Of a stretch of DNA of 64,000 nucleotides, positions 28,021-35,827 are shown one piece after another. The stretch is taken from contig NZ_JACZDF010000001.1 of NCBI RefSeq assembly GCF_014852685.1, positions 186,001 to 250,000 of the forward strand, written 5' to 3'. This DNA is from Flavimobilis rhizosphaerae. Its GTDB lineage: Bacteria > Actinomycetota > Actinomycetes > Actinomycetales > Cellulomonadaceae. Numbering within the stretch: the stretch's first letter is position 1; the number at the start of each line of letters is the position of its first letter. The position numbers and the translations under genes are program-made. Under the pieces are notes generated by a model. The model did not search any database. It had not been told where the DNA came from and worked only from the letters and a program-made list of their open reading frames with translations.

Positions 28021-28134
28021 ATGCGTATCCGCCGCCGCCGCGCACCCCACCGCCCCACGTTCCCGAGCCGCGACGTCGCGACCGACGCCCTCGGCCGCCC
28101 CGTGCTCTACGGCGCACCGCGAGCCGGCCAATGA
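28021..28134 (+). CDS. Small basic ORF translationally coupled to MFS, 37 aa
   Basis: ATG 28021 follows GAGAGG. The predicted product starts MRIRRRRAPHRPTFPSRD and ends APRAGQ. Its TGA overlaps the MFS ATG (ATGA). No recognised domain. It could be a real small protein or a leader that couples ribosomes to the transporter. The 147-nt stretch before it (27874-28020) shows no gene. Confidence 0.45.
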   Translation: MRIRRRRAPHRPTFPSRDVATDALGRPVLYGAPRAGQ

Positions 28135-29465
28135 CCGGCGCCGACGCCCGCACCGCGGCGCAGCCCGAGGCCCTCACGACCGAGCGCGACGAGCCCGCGA
28201 CCGCCGTTCCCGCTCTCGACGACGCCCGCCTCACGACGACCGGCCTCCTGCCCGGCTTCGGCCGCCTGTGGACGTCGTCGATCGCCTCGAACCTCGCCGA
28301 CGGCATCGGCCGTGTCGCCGTCCCGCTGCTCGGCACGACGCTCACCCGCGACCCGCTCGCGATCTCGGTGCTCGGCGCCCTCGCGTTCCTGCCGTGGCTG
28401 CTCCTCGGCCTGCCGGCGGGCGTGCTCGTCGACCGGGTCGACCGCCGCCGGGCGATGGCCGTCGCCAACGGCGTCCGTGTGCTTGCCGCGGCGGGGCTCG
28501 CGCTCACCGTAGCGACCGGCGCCGTGACGATCTGGTGGCTCTACGCCGCCGTGCTCGTGTGGGGCGTCGGCGAGACGGTCTACGACAACGCAGCGACCGC
28601 GCTCGTCCCCGACTTCGTCGAGCGCCACGGCCTCGACCGCGCGAACGGCCGCATGCAGTCGAGCGAGATCGTCGTCCAGACGTTCGTCGCGACACCGCTC
28701 GGCGCGTGGCTCTTCGCTGTCGCGATGGTCGTGCCGCTGTGGTCGACCGCGGCGGGCTTCGCGCTCGCGGCGCTGCTCGTGCTCGCGCTGCCCGCGACGG
28801 TCGCCGTGGGCGCCCGCGCCGCCACCGAACCGGCCCCGTCCCGCCCCGGTGTGCTCGCGGACATGCGCGACGCGTTCGTCTTCGTGTGGCGTCACCGGTA
28901 CCTGCGGCAGATGACCGTGCTCACGGTCGTCGTCGGCAACGCGCTGGCCTTCGGCCAGGCGGCGAGCCTGCTGCTGTTCCTCGACACGTTCGGCGTCTCG
29001 GAGGCATCGGTCGGCGCGCTCACGGCAGTCGTCGGCGCGGGCGCGCTCGTCGGCGCGATGTCCGGCGGGGCGGTCGTGCGGCGGATCGGTCGTGGTCGGA
29101 CGCTCCTCGTCGGGACGCTTCTCGGCGGTCTGGGGATCCTGCTCGTCGGCCTGGCACCGAGCCTGTGGACGGCGCTCGTCGCCTACGCCCTGGGGGCAGC
29201 CGGGGTGTCGCTGTGGAACGTGCCGTGGGGTGCGCTGCGCCAGATCCTCGTGCCGAGTCACCTGCTGGGGCGCGTGAGCGGCCTGCTGCGGGCGATTAAC
29301 TGGGGTCTCATGCCGGTCGCGACGCTCCTGGGCGGCTGGGTCGCGCGCGTCGACCTCCAGCTCCCGTTCCTCCTGGGAGGCGCCATCGTCGTAGCGATGT
29401 CGGTGCTCCGCACCCGCACGATCCTCCGCGCGGACGCGGCAGCCGACACGACCCCCACCCGCTGA
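28131..29465 (+). CDS. MFS transporter (MFS_3/enterobactin-exporter-like), 444 aa
   Basis: About twelve helices. LWTSSIASNLADGIGRVAVPLLGTTLTRDP in helix 1 and the A-motif VLVDRVDRRRAMAVANGVR are typical of the MFS_3 exporter group. Helix 4-5 has YDNAATALVPDFVERHGLDRANGRMQS, and the C-half has LGRVSGLLRAINWGLMPVATLLGGWVA. The substrate is unknown, likely a drug or siderophore-like compound. It is placed behind an ArsR-like regulator and a coupled 37-codon ORF, suggesting an inducible efflux operon. It ends 8 nt before the 34-bp palindrome at 29473. Confidence 0.85.
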   Translation: MTGADARTAAQPEALTTERDEPATAVPALDDARLTTTGLLPGFGRLWTSSIASNLADGIGRVAVPLLGTTLTRDPLAISVLGALAFLPWLLLGLPAGVLVDRVDRRRAMAVANGVRVLAAAGLALTVATGAVTIWWLYAAVLVWGVGETVYDNAATALVPDFVERHGLDRANGRMQSSEIVVQTFVATPLGAWLFAVAMVVPLWSTAAGFALAALLVLALPATVAVGARAATEPAPSRPGVLADMRDAFVFVWRHRYLRQMTVLTVVVGNALAFGQAASLLLFLDTFGVSEASVGALTAVVGAGALVGAMSGGAVVRRIGRGRTLLVGTLLGGLGILLVGLAPSLWTALVAYALGAAGVSLWNVPWGALRQILVPSHLLGRVSGLLRAINWGLMPVATLLGGWVARVDLQLPFLLGGAIVVAMSVLRTRTILRADAAADTTPTR

Positions 29466-29472
29466 CACCCTC

Positions 29473-29545
29473 CCGCGAGATAGCGCTCGAGCGACGAGAT
29501 AGCGCGAGGCGCGCGCTATCTCGTCGCTCGAGCGCTATCTCGCGG
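29473..29545. repeat. Perfect 34-bp inverted repeat with two AGATAGCGC half-motifs per arm
   Basis: Arms 29473-29506 and 29512-29545 are exact reverse complements around a 5-nt loop. Each arm contains CGAGATAGCGC twice (second copy partial), related to the GATAGC core of the other palindromes. It lies just after the MFS stop and could act as terminator. It is the longest perfect palindrome seen in the window. Confidence 0.9.
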
Positions 29546-29617
29546 ACTCGGTGGCGCGGAGATGGGCTGCCCCACCCTCGTCGTGCGGTCGGTGCCGCAG
29601 GTGTCGGTGGGGGCCGC

Positions 29618-29623
29618 TACCGT
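29618..29623 (+). promoter_or_regulatory. Leaderless -10 (TACCGT) of the TAP-like lipoprotein gene
   Basis: TACCGT ends 7 nt before GTG 29631, which selects this start over an in-frame ATG at 29562. Confidence 0.55.
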
Positions 29624-29630
29624 GGGGGGC

Positions 29631-31220
29631 GTGCCCTCGCTCTCCCGCCGTGCGTCCGTCCGTCCCCGCGCCCTGCGCGCGTCCGCCGCGCTCGCCGCGC
29701 TCGCGCTGCTCGTCACCGGCTGCGTCGCCGGCAAGCAGGCGACGCCCGTGTCCGACGGGGGCCCGACGCACTCGTCGGAGCTTCCCGCGAACTTCGACGC
29801 GCTCCTGCCCGACGGTCTCGACCCGGCGTTCCGCGAGTACTACGCCCAGCAGGTGACGTGGGACGCGTGCATCGGCGGCTCGCTCGAGTGTGCGACCGTC
29901 TCGATCCCCGTGAGCTGGCGCGACGCGTCGCTCGGCTCGGCGTCCCTCGAGGTCGTGCGTTCGCCCGCGCTCGGCGAGCGCACCGGGTCGATCCTCGTCA
30001 ACCCGGGCGGCCCCGGCGGTTCCGGCGTCGACTTCATCGAGACGGCCGTCGGGCTCGTGAGCCGTGACGTCCGCCAGGAGTACGACCTCGTGAGCTTCGA
30101 CCCGCGCGGAGTCGGCCGGTCGACGCCCGTCGAGTGCGTCGACGACGACGTGCTCGACCGCATGACGCAGGCAGACCACGACCTGCGCACGGAGGAGGGC
30201 CGCGCGTCGTTCGCCGCCGAGCAGAAGACGTTCGCCGACGGATGCCTCGAGCGCACCGGCACGCTCCTCGGCAACGTCGACACAGCGTCGGCCGCTCACG
30301 ACATGGACCTCCTTCGCGTCCTCGTGCGCGACGAGCAGCTCCACTACCTCGGCTACTCCTACGGCACGCAGCTCGGCGCCGCGTACGCCGGGCAGTTCCC
30401 GGACAAGGTCGGCCGGCTCGTGCTCGACGCGGCCGTCGACATCACGCAGACGAGCGACGAGGCGAGCCTCGGGCAGGCGAAGGGCTTCGAACTCGCGCTG
30501 CGGAACTACGTCACCGCGTGCCAGGCGGGCCCGCAGTGCCCGCTCACGGGGGACGTCGACTCCGGCCTCCAGCAGATCCACGACCTCACGGAGCGTGCGC
30601 TCGCGAACCCGCTGCCGACGGACGACGACGCGCGCCCGCTCACGCGGAACCTCGCCTTCTACGGCATCGCGGTCGCGCTCTACTCGGACGACTCGTGGCC
30701 GTACCTCACGGCTGCGCTGAGGCTCGCGCTCGTCGACGGCGACGGCACCGGGCTGCTCCAGCTCGCGGACATGTACAACGACCGCAAGCCGGACGGCACC
30801 TTCGGGGCGAACAGCTTCTCAGCGTTCCGTGCGGTGGGCTGCGCGGACTCCCGCGGCTCGACGGACCTCGCGACGATGGAGGCCGAGCGCCTCAAGATCC
30901 TTGAGGTCGCCCCGACGCTCGGCGAGTCGTTCGCGTTCGGCGGGCTCGTGTGCGCGGACTGGCCGACGCCTGTTGTCGAGATCGACTACGACATCTCGGC
31001 GAAGGGCGCGGCACCGATCGTCGTCATCGGCACGACGGGCGACCCGGCGACGCCCTACGAGAGCGCGGAGGCTCTCGCGGGGACGCTCGAGTCGGCGACG
31101 CTCCTCACGTGGGAGGGCGAGGGCCACACGGCGTACGGCCGGTCGAACTCCTGCATCAAGGAGGCTGTCGACGCGTACTTCCTCGAGGGCACGGTGCCGG
31201 CCGAGGGGCTCGTCTGCTGA
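29631..31220 (+). CDS. Secreted alpha/beta-hydrolase lipoprotein, tripeptidyl-aminopeptidase (TAP)-like, 529 aa
   Basis: The N-terminus is a lipoprotein signal: basic SRRASVRPR, a hydrophobic stretch, and lipobox LVTGC at about residues 29-33. The mature enzyme is an S33-family fold. Oxyanion segment NPGGPGGSGVDF, DPRGVGRSTPVEC, nucleophile Ser in LGYSYGTQLG, Asp in IGTTGDPATPYE and His in EGEGHTAYGR make the triad. The family cleaves tripeptides or small hydrophobic substrates outside the cell. The GTG start is fixed by the -10 at 29618. It precedes tRNA-Thr. Confidence 0.88.
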   Translation: MPSLSRRASVRPRALRASAALAALALLVTGCVAGKQATPVSDGGPTHSSELPANFDALLPDGLDPAFREYYAQQVTWDACIGGSLECATVSIPVSWRDASLGSASLEVVRSPALGERTGSILVNPGGPGGSGVDFIETAVGLVSRDVRQEYDLVSFDPRGVGRSTPVECVDDDVLDRMTQADHDLRTEEGRASFAAEQKTFADGCLERTGTLLGNVDTASAAHDMDLLRVLVRDEQLHYLGYSYGTQLGAAYAGQFPDKVGRLVLDAAVDITQTSDEASLGQAKGFELALRNYVTACQAGPQCPLTGDVDSGLQQIHDLTERALANPLPTDDDARPLTRNLAFYGIAVALYSDDSWPYLTAALRLALVDGDGTGLLQLADMYNDRKPDGTFGANSFSAFRAVGCADSRGSTDLATMEAERLKILEVAPTLGESFAFGGLVCADWPTPVVEIDYDISAKGAAPIVVIGTTGDPATPYESAEALAGTLESATLLTWEGEGHTAYGRSNSCIKEAVDAYFLEGTVPAEGLVC

Positions 31221-31246
31221 CGTGACGCACGTGACCCGCACGGATT

Positions 31247-31275
31247 TTGCGTGCGCCCGGGTCACTGGGTATTGT
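31247..31275 (+). promoter_or_regulatory. Promoter of tRNA-Thr
   Basis: TTGCGT (31247-31252), 17 nt, TATTGT (31270-31275): a good -35/-10 pair about 40 nt ahead of the mature tRNA. Confidence 0.6.
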
Positions 31276-31314
31276 TGCCGAGGCTTGAGGGCGCTACGGC
31301 GCACGACGAGCCAC

Positions 31315-31387
31315 GCCGCCTTAGCTCAGTCGGCAGAGCGTTTCACTCGTAATGAAAAGGTCGTGAGTTCGATTCTCACAGGCGGCT
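31315..31387 (+). tRNA. tRNA-Thr (anticodon CGT)
   Basis: A complete cloverleaf: acceptor GCCGCCT (31315-31321) pairs with AGGCGGC (31380-31386), discriminator T at 31387. The D-stem is GCTC/GAGC, the anticodon stem TTTCA/TGAAA with loop CTCGTAA, so the anticodon is CGT (reads ACG, Thr). The T-stem is GTGAG/CTCAC with TTCGATT. CCA is not encoded. No integrase or repeated 3' end was seen around it. Confidence 0.95.
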
Positions 31388-31391
31388 CGTC

Positions 31392-31423
31392 CGAAGGCCC
31401 CCACCCGACGGTGGGGGCCTTCG
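31392..31423 (+). terminator. Terminator after tRNA-Thr
   Basis: 14-bp perfect stem (31392-31405 with 31410-31423), 4-nt loop, 5 nt past the tRNA. Confidence 0.85.
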
Positions 31424-31475
31424 TCGTTCAACGGGCAGGTCGGACCCTCCGACGGCCCTGACCTGGGAGGACATC

Positions 31476-32705
31476 ATCACCACGCGCGCCCGCTCCGCCG
31501 TCGGCGGGGCATCGGGCCTCCTGCTCGTCGCCATCATCCTCTACGCGTTCAACCTGCGTGGCCCGATCGTTGCGGTCGCCCCCGTCATCCGGGAGCTCGC
31601 CGCCGACCTCGGCGTCACGGACGGGACGGCGGGCCTCCTCTCGACGATCCCCGTGATCTGCTTCGCGGCCGCGACGCCGTTCGTCGCGGCCTACCTGCGG
31701 CGGGCCTCGCTCGAGCGGGCCGTCCTCGTGTCGCTCGCGCTCGTGCTCGTCGGCACGGTCGTGCGGTCGGTCGGCGGGTTCCCGCTCGCGATCGCGGGCA
31801 CGATCGTCATCGGTGTCGCCATCACGATCGGCAACGTCGCGGTCCCCGTCATCGTCGCGCGTGACTTCCCGTCGCGGGTCGGCATTGTCACGGGCATCTA
31901 CACGTCGGCGCTCAACATTGGCTCGGTCATCACGACGATCGGGACGGCGCCGCTCGCGGCGCTCGTCGGCTGGCGCTGGGCGCTCGCGTTGTGGGGCGTG
32001 CTCGTGCTCGTCGCGGCGGTCGTCTGGCGCATCGCGACGGCGCGGATCGCGGCGGCTCCGGTGTCGGCGCCCTCGGCCGACGCGGCGGACAGCACGCCGG
32101 TCCCGGCTGACAGCATCGCGCTGCTGCCGCCGTGGCGGCGCTGGGACGTGTGGCTGCTCGTCGCGGCGTTCGGGGCGCAGTCGTTCAGCTACTACGGGTC
32201 GAGCACGTGGCTGCCGTCGATCCTCGCGGACACGATCGGGCTGTCGAAGGACGGTGCGGGTGCGGCGTCGTCGGTGTTCCAGCTCATGGCGATCGTCGGG
32301 AGCCTCGGAGCTCCGGCGCTGCTGGCGCGCGGCCTGCCCCTGCGGACGGTGTCGGCGGTGCTCGTCGGGTGCTGGCTCGTGCTGCCGACGGGTCTGTTGC
32401 TCGCACCGCACGGGTACCTCGTGTGGATGGCGGCGGCGGGCGTCGCGCAGGGCGGGTTCTTCACGATGGTCGTCGTCATGATGGTGCGGCGCTCGGGCGG
32501 GTCGTCGAACATGCGGCGCATGTCGGCGTTCGTCCAGGGGCTCGGGTACTGCCTCGCGGCGGCGGGGCCCGTGGCGCTGGGTCTCGTGCATGACGCGACG
32601 GGGTCGTGGACGGCGCCGTTGCTGACGGTGCTCGTCATGGTGGGGATCATGGCGGCGGCGGGTCTCACGGTCGCGTCGGCGAAGCCGGTCGCGACGATCG
32701 ACTGA
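31476..32705 (+). CDS. MFS transporter of the CynX/NimT type, about 409 aa, non-canonical start
   Basis: Homology-like sequence begins TTRARSAVGGASGLLLVAIILYAFNLRGPIVAVAPVI (helix 1) and runs through about twelve helices with LSTIPVICFAAATPF and YYGSSTWLPSIL, the pattern of CynX/NimT cyanate/nitroimidazole transporters. No ATG, GTG or TTG lies in frame before helix 1. A strong GGGAGG (31465-31470) sits 5 nt before ATC 31476. An in-frame CTG is at 31458, but the GGGAGG lies after it. The first canonical start, GTG 31653, would delete helix 1. Options are ATC initiation, CTG initiation, or a base error. Confidence 0.75.
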   Translation: MTTRARSAVGGASGLLLVAIILYAFNLRGPIVAVAPVIRELAADLGVTDGTAGLLSTIPVICFAAATPFVAAYLRRASLERAVLVSLALVLVGTVVRSVGGFPLAIAGTIVIGVAITIGNVAVPVIVARDFPSRVGIVTGIYTSALNIGSVITTIGTAPLAALVGWRWALALWGVLVLVAAVVWRIATARIAAAPVSAPSADAADSTPVPADSIALLPPWRRWDVWLLVAAFGAQSFSYYGSSTWLPSILADTIGLSKDGAGAASSVFQLMAIVGSLGAPALLARGLPLRTVSAVLVGCWLVLPTGLLLAPHGYLVWMAAAGVAQGGFFTMVVVMMVRRSGGSSNMRRMSAFVQGLGYCLAAAGPVALGLVHDATGSWTAPLLTVLVMVGIMAAAGLTVASAKPVATID

Positions 32706-32728
32706 TCCAGGGCCGACCCTCCCCGAGT

Positions 32729-32775
32729 GTCGATAGCCGATCCGCGCGCCATAGGCGTGCGGATCGGCTATCGAC
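32729..32775. repeat. CGATAGC palindrome, copy 6
   Basis: 22-bp stem with one G-U pair (32729-32750 with 32754-32775), 3-nt loop. It begins 24 nt after the MFS stop and may terminate it. Confidence 0.85.
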
Positions 32776-32812
32776 GTCCCCGGGCCAGGTGCGGTCCTTG
32801 GCTCCCCACGCC

Positions 32813-32855
32813 CGATAGCGGATCCGTGCACCCCAAGCGTGCGGATCGGCTATCC
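32813..32855. repeat. CGATAGC palindrome, copy 7 (imperfect)
   Basis: Arms GATAGCGGATCCG (32814-32826) and CGGATCGGCTATC (32842-32854) pair with a central mismatch. Confidence 0.7.
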
Positions 32856-32893
32856 ATGGTCGCGAGCCGCGGTGCGGCTCGCGACCCTCGACG

Positions 32894-32936
32894 CGATAGC
32901 CGATCCGCACGCCATGCGTGCACGGATCGGCTATCG
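32894..32936. repeat. CGATAGC palindrome, copy 8
   Basis: Perfect 14-bp outer stem (32894-32907 with 32923-32936), with an inner GCACG/CGTGC pairing offset by a bulge. The 279-nt gap 32706-32984 holds only copies 6-8. Confidence 0.85.
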
Positions 32937-32984
32937 GACCACTGGAGCGGTGGCTGCGCCAGGGGCAGAACGGCAGGAGGATCG

Positions 32985-33902
32985 TCAGGCCCGGACGACC
33001 GTCACGGGGCAGGGCGTGTGCTCGACCATCTGCGACGATACGGACCCGAGCAGGAGCCGCTCGAACCCGCCGAGCCCGCGCGAACCCAGGACGAGATGAC
33101 GCGCCCCGGCGGCCGCGCGCAGGAGCCCGCGGGCCGGCGCGGACCGTTCGACGCGCTCGACGAGCCGGCCCTCAGGAAGATCGAGCTTCGCGTGCGCGAT
33201 CGCGCGTGCGAGGAGCTCCTCCGTGTGCTGGATGTAGTCCTCGACGGGTGGTGCCCAGCCGAACTGGTTGGGCAGGGGCCCTGTCGTCGTCACCTGCCAG
33301 CACGCCACGGCGTGCAGCGGCAGGTCATGGCGCGTCGCGAGCTCGGCACCGTGACGCAGCGCGGTGACGGACGCGTCGGAGCCGTCGACGCCGACGACGA
33401 CGCGGGGCGTCTCGTCGATCTCGTGGTCGCGGGCGGCCTGCTCGAGGATCGCAGCGGCATGGTCCGGGTCGGGGATGATCGTCACGGGGACGCGGGCCTG
33501 CCGGACGACGCCGGCGGAGACGGATCCCATGAAGAGGCGGCCGAGGCGGCCCAGGCCGCGCCGTCCGACGACGATGCGGTCGGCGCCGGTGCCGCGCTCG
33601 AGGATCGTCGGGACGACGGTGCCGCGGATCTCCTCGGCAGTGACCCGGAGCCCCGACGTGTCGGCCTCGGCGATGAGCTGGTCGAGGCGTTCGCGGGCGC
33701 TGCGAGCGATGTGCTCGTAGTTGTCGGCGGCCTCGAGCACGGCGATGGGACCGAGGGGAGCGGTCTCGAGCCAGGTCGTGTCCCACACGAGAACGACCTG
33801 GAGGTGTGCGCCGTCGGTGCGGGCGTCGCGGACGGCCCAGTCGAGCGCGTGGGCGGAGCTGGGGGATCCGTCGACGCCGACGACGATCCTGCGGTCTGTC
33901 AT
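32985..33902 (-). CDS. Tandem-domain universal stress protein (UspA family), 305 aa
   Basis: Two Usp domains. The first starts IVVGVDGSPSSAHALDWAV and ends with the ATP-site VVGRRGLGRLGRLFMGSVS; the second starts VVVGVDGSDASVTALRHG and ends VLGSRGLGGFERLLLGSVS. Both keep the G-x2-G-x9-G(S) nucleotide pattern, so ATP binding is likely. The ATG at 33902 has an AAGGTGG site. Such proteins respond to hypoxia or growth arrest in actinobacteria, and a DosR-like box lies 85 nt upstream (33987-33998). Confidence 0.9.
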   Translation of the reverse strand: MTDRRIVVGVDGSPSSAHALDWAVRDARTDGAHLQVVLVWDTTWLETAPLGPIAVLEAADNYEHIARSARERLDQLIAEADTSGLRVTAEEIRGTVVPTILERGTGADRIVVGRRGLGRLGRLFMGSVSAGVVRQARVPVTIIPDPDHAAAILEQAARDHEIDETPRVVVGVDGSDASVTALRHGAELATRHDLPLHAVACWQVTTTGPLPNQFGWAPPVEDYIQHTEELLARAIAHAKLDLPEGRLVERVERSAPARGLLRAAAGARHLVLGSRGLGGFERLLLGSVSSQMVEHTPCPVTVVRA

Positions 33903-33986
33903 CGTGCTCACCACCTTCCGACGTCGCGGTGGTGCGACGTCCTCGTCGGTCCTTCCATCCTCGCGTGCGGGGCGTGCGGGGGCAAC

Positions 33987-33998
33987 GGCCCAAGGTCC
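33987..33998 (-). promoter_or_regulatory. Candidate DosR/DevR-type box upstream of the universal stress gene
   Basis: On the minus strand, GGACCTTGGGCC matches the GGACYWWRGTCC-type core of actinobacterial DosR boxes at 11 of 12 positions. It lies 85 nt upstream of the ATG, a plausible activator position. Confidence 0.4.
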
Positions 33999-34112
33999 TC
34001 GTGTAGGTAAGGGCCGGATGTCGGTTGCGGGTGCAAGGATCGGCGGGGTCGGGACAGAGACGGGTGAGGAGGGCGGCTCGTGCCGCCCCGTGGCGGGCCG
34101 GGAGGAGGGCGC

Positions 34113-34598
34113 GTGGAGCACGGACCGCTGTGGTTCGAGGACGTGTTCCGTCGTCATGCGACGGCGGTCCACCGGTACTTCGCGCGTCGCGCGCACCCGG
34201 GCGAGGTCGACGACCTCACGGCGGAGGTCTTCGCGACGGCGTGGCGCCGGCGCGACGACGTGCCCGACGGTCTCGAGCTCGCGTGGCTGTACCGGACGGC
34301 GGGCTACCTGCTTGCGAACCATCGTCGCAAGGCGCGGCCGGTGCTCGTCGAGACGATGCCGGTCGAGGTCGATCACGCGGACCCGCAGCATCTCGTTGTC
34401 GTCGACGACAGTGTGCGGGAGGTGCTCGGCAGGTTGAGCGCGCGGGACCGTCAGGTGCTCGTGCTGCATGCGTGGGAGGGGCTCTCGGGGGCCGAGCTGG
34501 GGGCGGTCCTGGGGATCTCGAAGGGTGGCGCGGAGGCGGCGTTGTCGCGTGCGCGTGCCCGGTTGCGTGAGCTGTGGGCGGAGCGTGAGGCGGGGTGA
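34113..34598 (+). CDS. ECF-type RNA polymerase sigma factor, 161 aa
   Basis: Region 2 has EDVFRRHATAVHRYFARR and DDLTAEVFATAWRRRDDVP with the LAWLYRTAGYLLANHRR helix; region 4 has LSARDRQVLVLHAWEGLSGAELGAVLGISKGGAEAALSRARARLREL. GTG 34113 follows GGAGGAGGG and is preferred to the in-frame GTG 34080, which lacks a site. Its stop overlaps the GTG of the following membrane protein, making a third sigma/membrane-partner cassette in the window, distinct in sequence from the two SigE-family pairs. Confidence 0.8.
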   Translation: MEHGPLWFEDVFRRHATAVHRYFARRAHPGEVDDLTAEVFATAWRRRDDVPDGLELAWLYRTAGYLLANHRRKARPVLVETMPVEVDHADPQHLVVVDDSVREVLGRLSARDRQVLVLHAWEGLSGAELGAVLGISKGGAEAALSRARARLRELWAEREAG

Positions 34599-35767
34599 CG
34601 TGGGTGAGTGACGACGAGGCGTTCGCGCGGCTGCGTGCGACGGACCCGGCGGCGGGCGTGGAGCCCGACGTCGTGGCGTTGCGTGCGCGGGTGACGGCGC
34701 TCGTGGGCGACGTCGCAGGACCGGAGGACGGCACCGACCTGGGGCTGCGGCTGCGGGTCGCGCGGCTGCTCGTCGAGGACGGTGCGCAGGAGGAGGACGC
34801 CGCGGCGGCCGCCGCGATCCTCGGAGCCGGCGGCACGGCGGAGCCGGCGGCCGGGGTGGCGCTGCCTGCGGCCGCCGCCGGTGCGTCGGCGGTCCCTGCG
34901 CGGCGCGCGCGCCGGCGTGGGCCTGCGCGGTGGCTCGCCGCTGCTGCCGCGGTTCTCGTCGTCGGCGGGGTGACGTACGTGGCAGCGGACCGGCTGGGTG
35001 TCGGGACGGGCGCGGACGCCCCGAGCGCAGCGATGGCGTCGATGGCGGCGGGCCCCGACGATGTCAGGGTACGGGGGTACGCCGTCGAGGACACGGGTGG
35101 CGAGCTGGGCTCGCGCGAGGTCGTCCCCGCGGACGCACTGTGGTCCGAGAGCATGACGCTCCGGGCGGTCGCGCTCGAGCCGGTGCCCGGGACGCGTGCG
35201 ACGGTCGCGGCGCTCGCCCGGGTCGTCGGTGTCGCGGGAGATCCGGTGCGGTCCGGGACGGTGTGGACGGTCGCGGACGGGAACGGCACGCTCACGGTCG
35301 ACGGCACGTACGTCGACTATGCGCGTTCGGGGGCGTCGTCGGGCGTGGTGTCGTCGCCCGACGCTTCGGGCGTGACGGCGCGTCTTGTCGCGGTCGTCGG
35401 CGCGGCGGGCCTCGACGTCGATGGCATGGCGTTCGCGGTCGACTCGGACGGCACGGCGGCCTGGACGACGCCGCGCGCGTCGGACCGCGCTGCGGACGCG
35501 GACGTCGTGGGCGACGGGGTGCCGGCCGTCGACTCGTGGTCGATGAAGGTCGACGACGACGGAATCGTCGCGCTCGCGGGGACCTTGCTGCGCAGGACGA
35601 CGACGGACCTCGAGGTGCGCGCGGTGACGGACGTCCTCGGGGCAGGCGCTCCTGCGGACGGCGTGACGCTGCGTGTCGTGCTGCAGCCGGACGGCGACGG
35701 GTGGGTTCCGGTCGCGTCGTACGTCGTGCGAGGGCCGGACGGGACGGAGGCGCGTCCTGCGTCGTAA
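34595..35767 (+). CDS. Sigma-linked single-pass membrane protein, 390 aa
   Basis: A cytoplasmic Asp/Glu/Ala-rich N-terminus of about 105 residues (VSDDEAFARLRATDPAAG start) is followed by RRARRRGPARW and one helix at about 112-130. An outer domain of about 260 residues follows with no cysteines and acidic beta-rich sequence. The GTG overlaps the sigma stop (GTGA). It is a probable regulator of that sigma factor, but the N-terminus has no zinc anti-sigma motif that I recognise. The cysteine-pair modules of the other two cassettes are absent. Confidence 0.6.
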   Translation: MTWVSDDEAFARLRATDPAAGVEPDVVALRARVTALVGDVAGPEDGTDLGLRLRVARLLVEDGAQEEDAAAAAAILGAGGTAEPAAGVALPAAAAGASAVPARRARRRGPARWLAAAAAVLVVGGVTYVAADRLGVGTGADAPSAAMASMAAGPDDVRVRGYAVEDTGGELGSREVVPADALWSESMTLRAVALEPVPGTRATVAALARVVGVAGDPVRSGTVWTVADGNGTLTVDGTYVDYARSGASSGVVSSPDASGVTARLVAVVGAAGLDVDGMAFAVDSDGTAAWTTPRASDRAADADVVGDGVPAVDSWSMKVDDDGIVALAGTLLRRTTTDLEVRAVTDVLGAGAPADGVTLRVVLQPDGDGWVPVASYVVRGPDGTEARPAS

Positions 35768-35827
35768 GGAAGGCGGGCCGTGAGGTTGACCGCGTCGTGA
35801 GGGTGCGGGTCGTGAGGGCCCGACGCG

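Noticed and set aside
31315-31423. Attachment site of an integrated element at tRNA-Thr
   Set aside because: No integrase, no second copy of the tRNA 3' end and no phage genes were found nearby.
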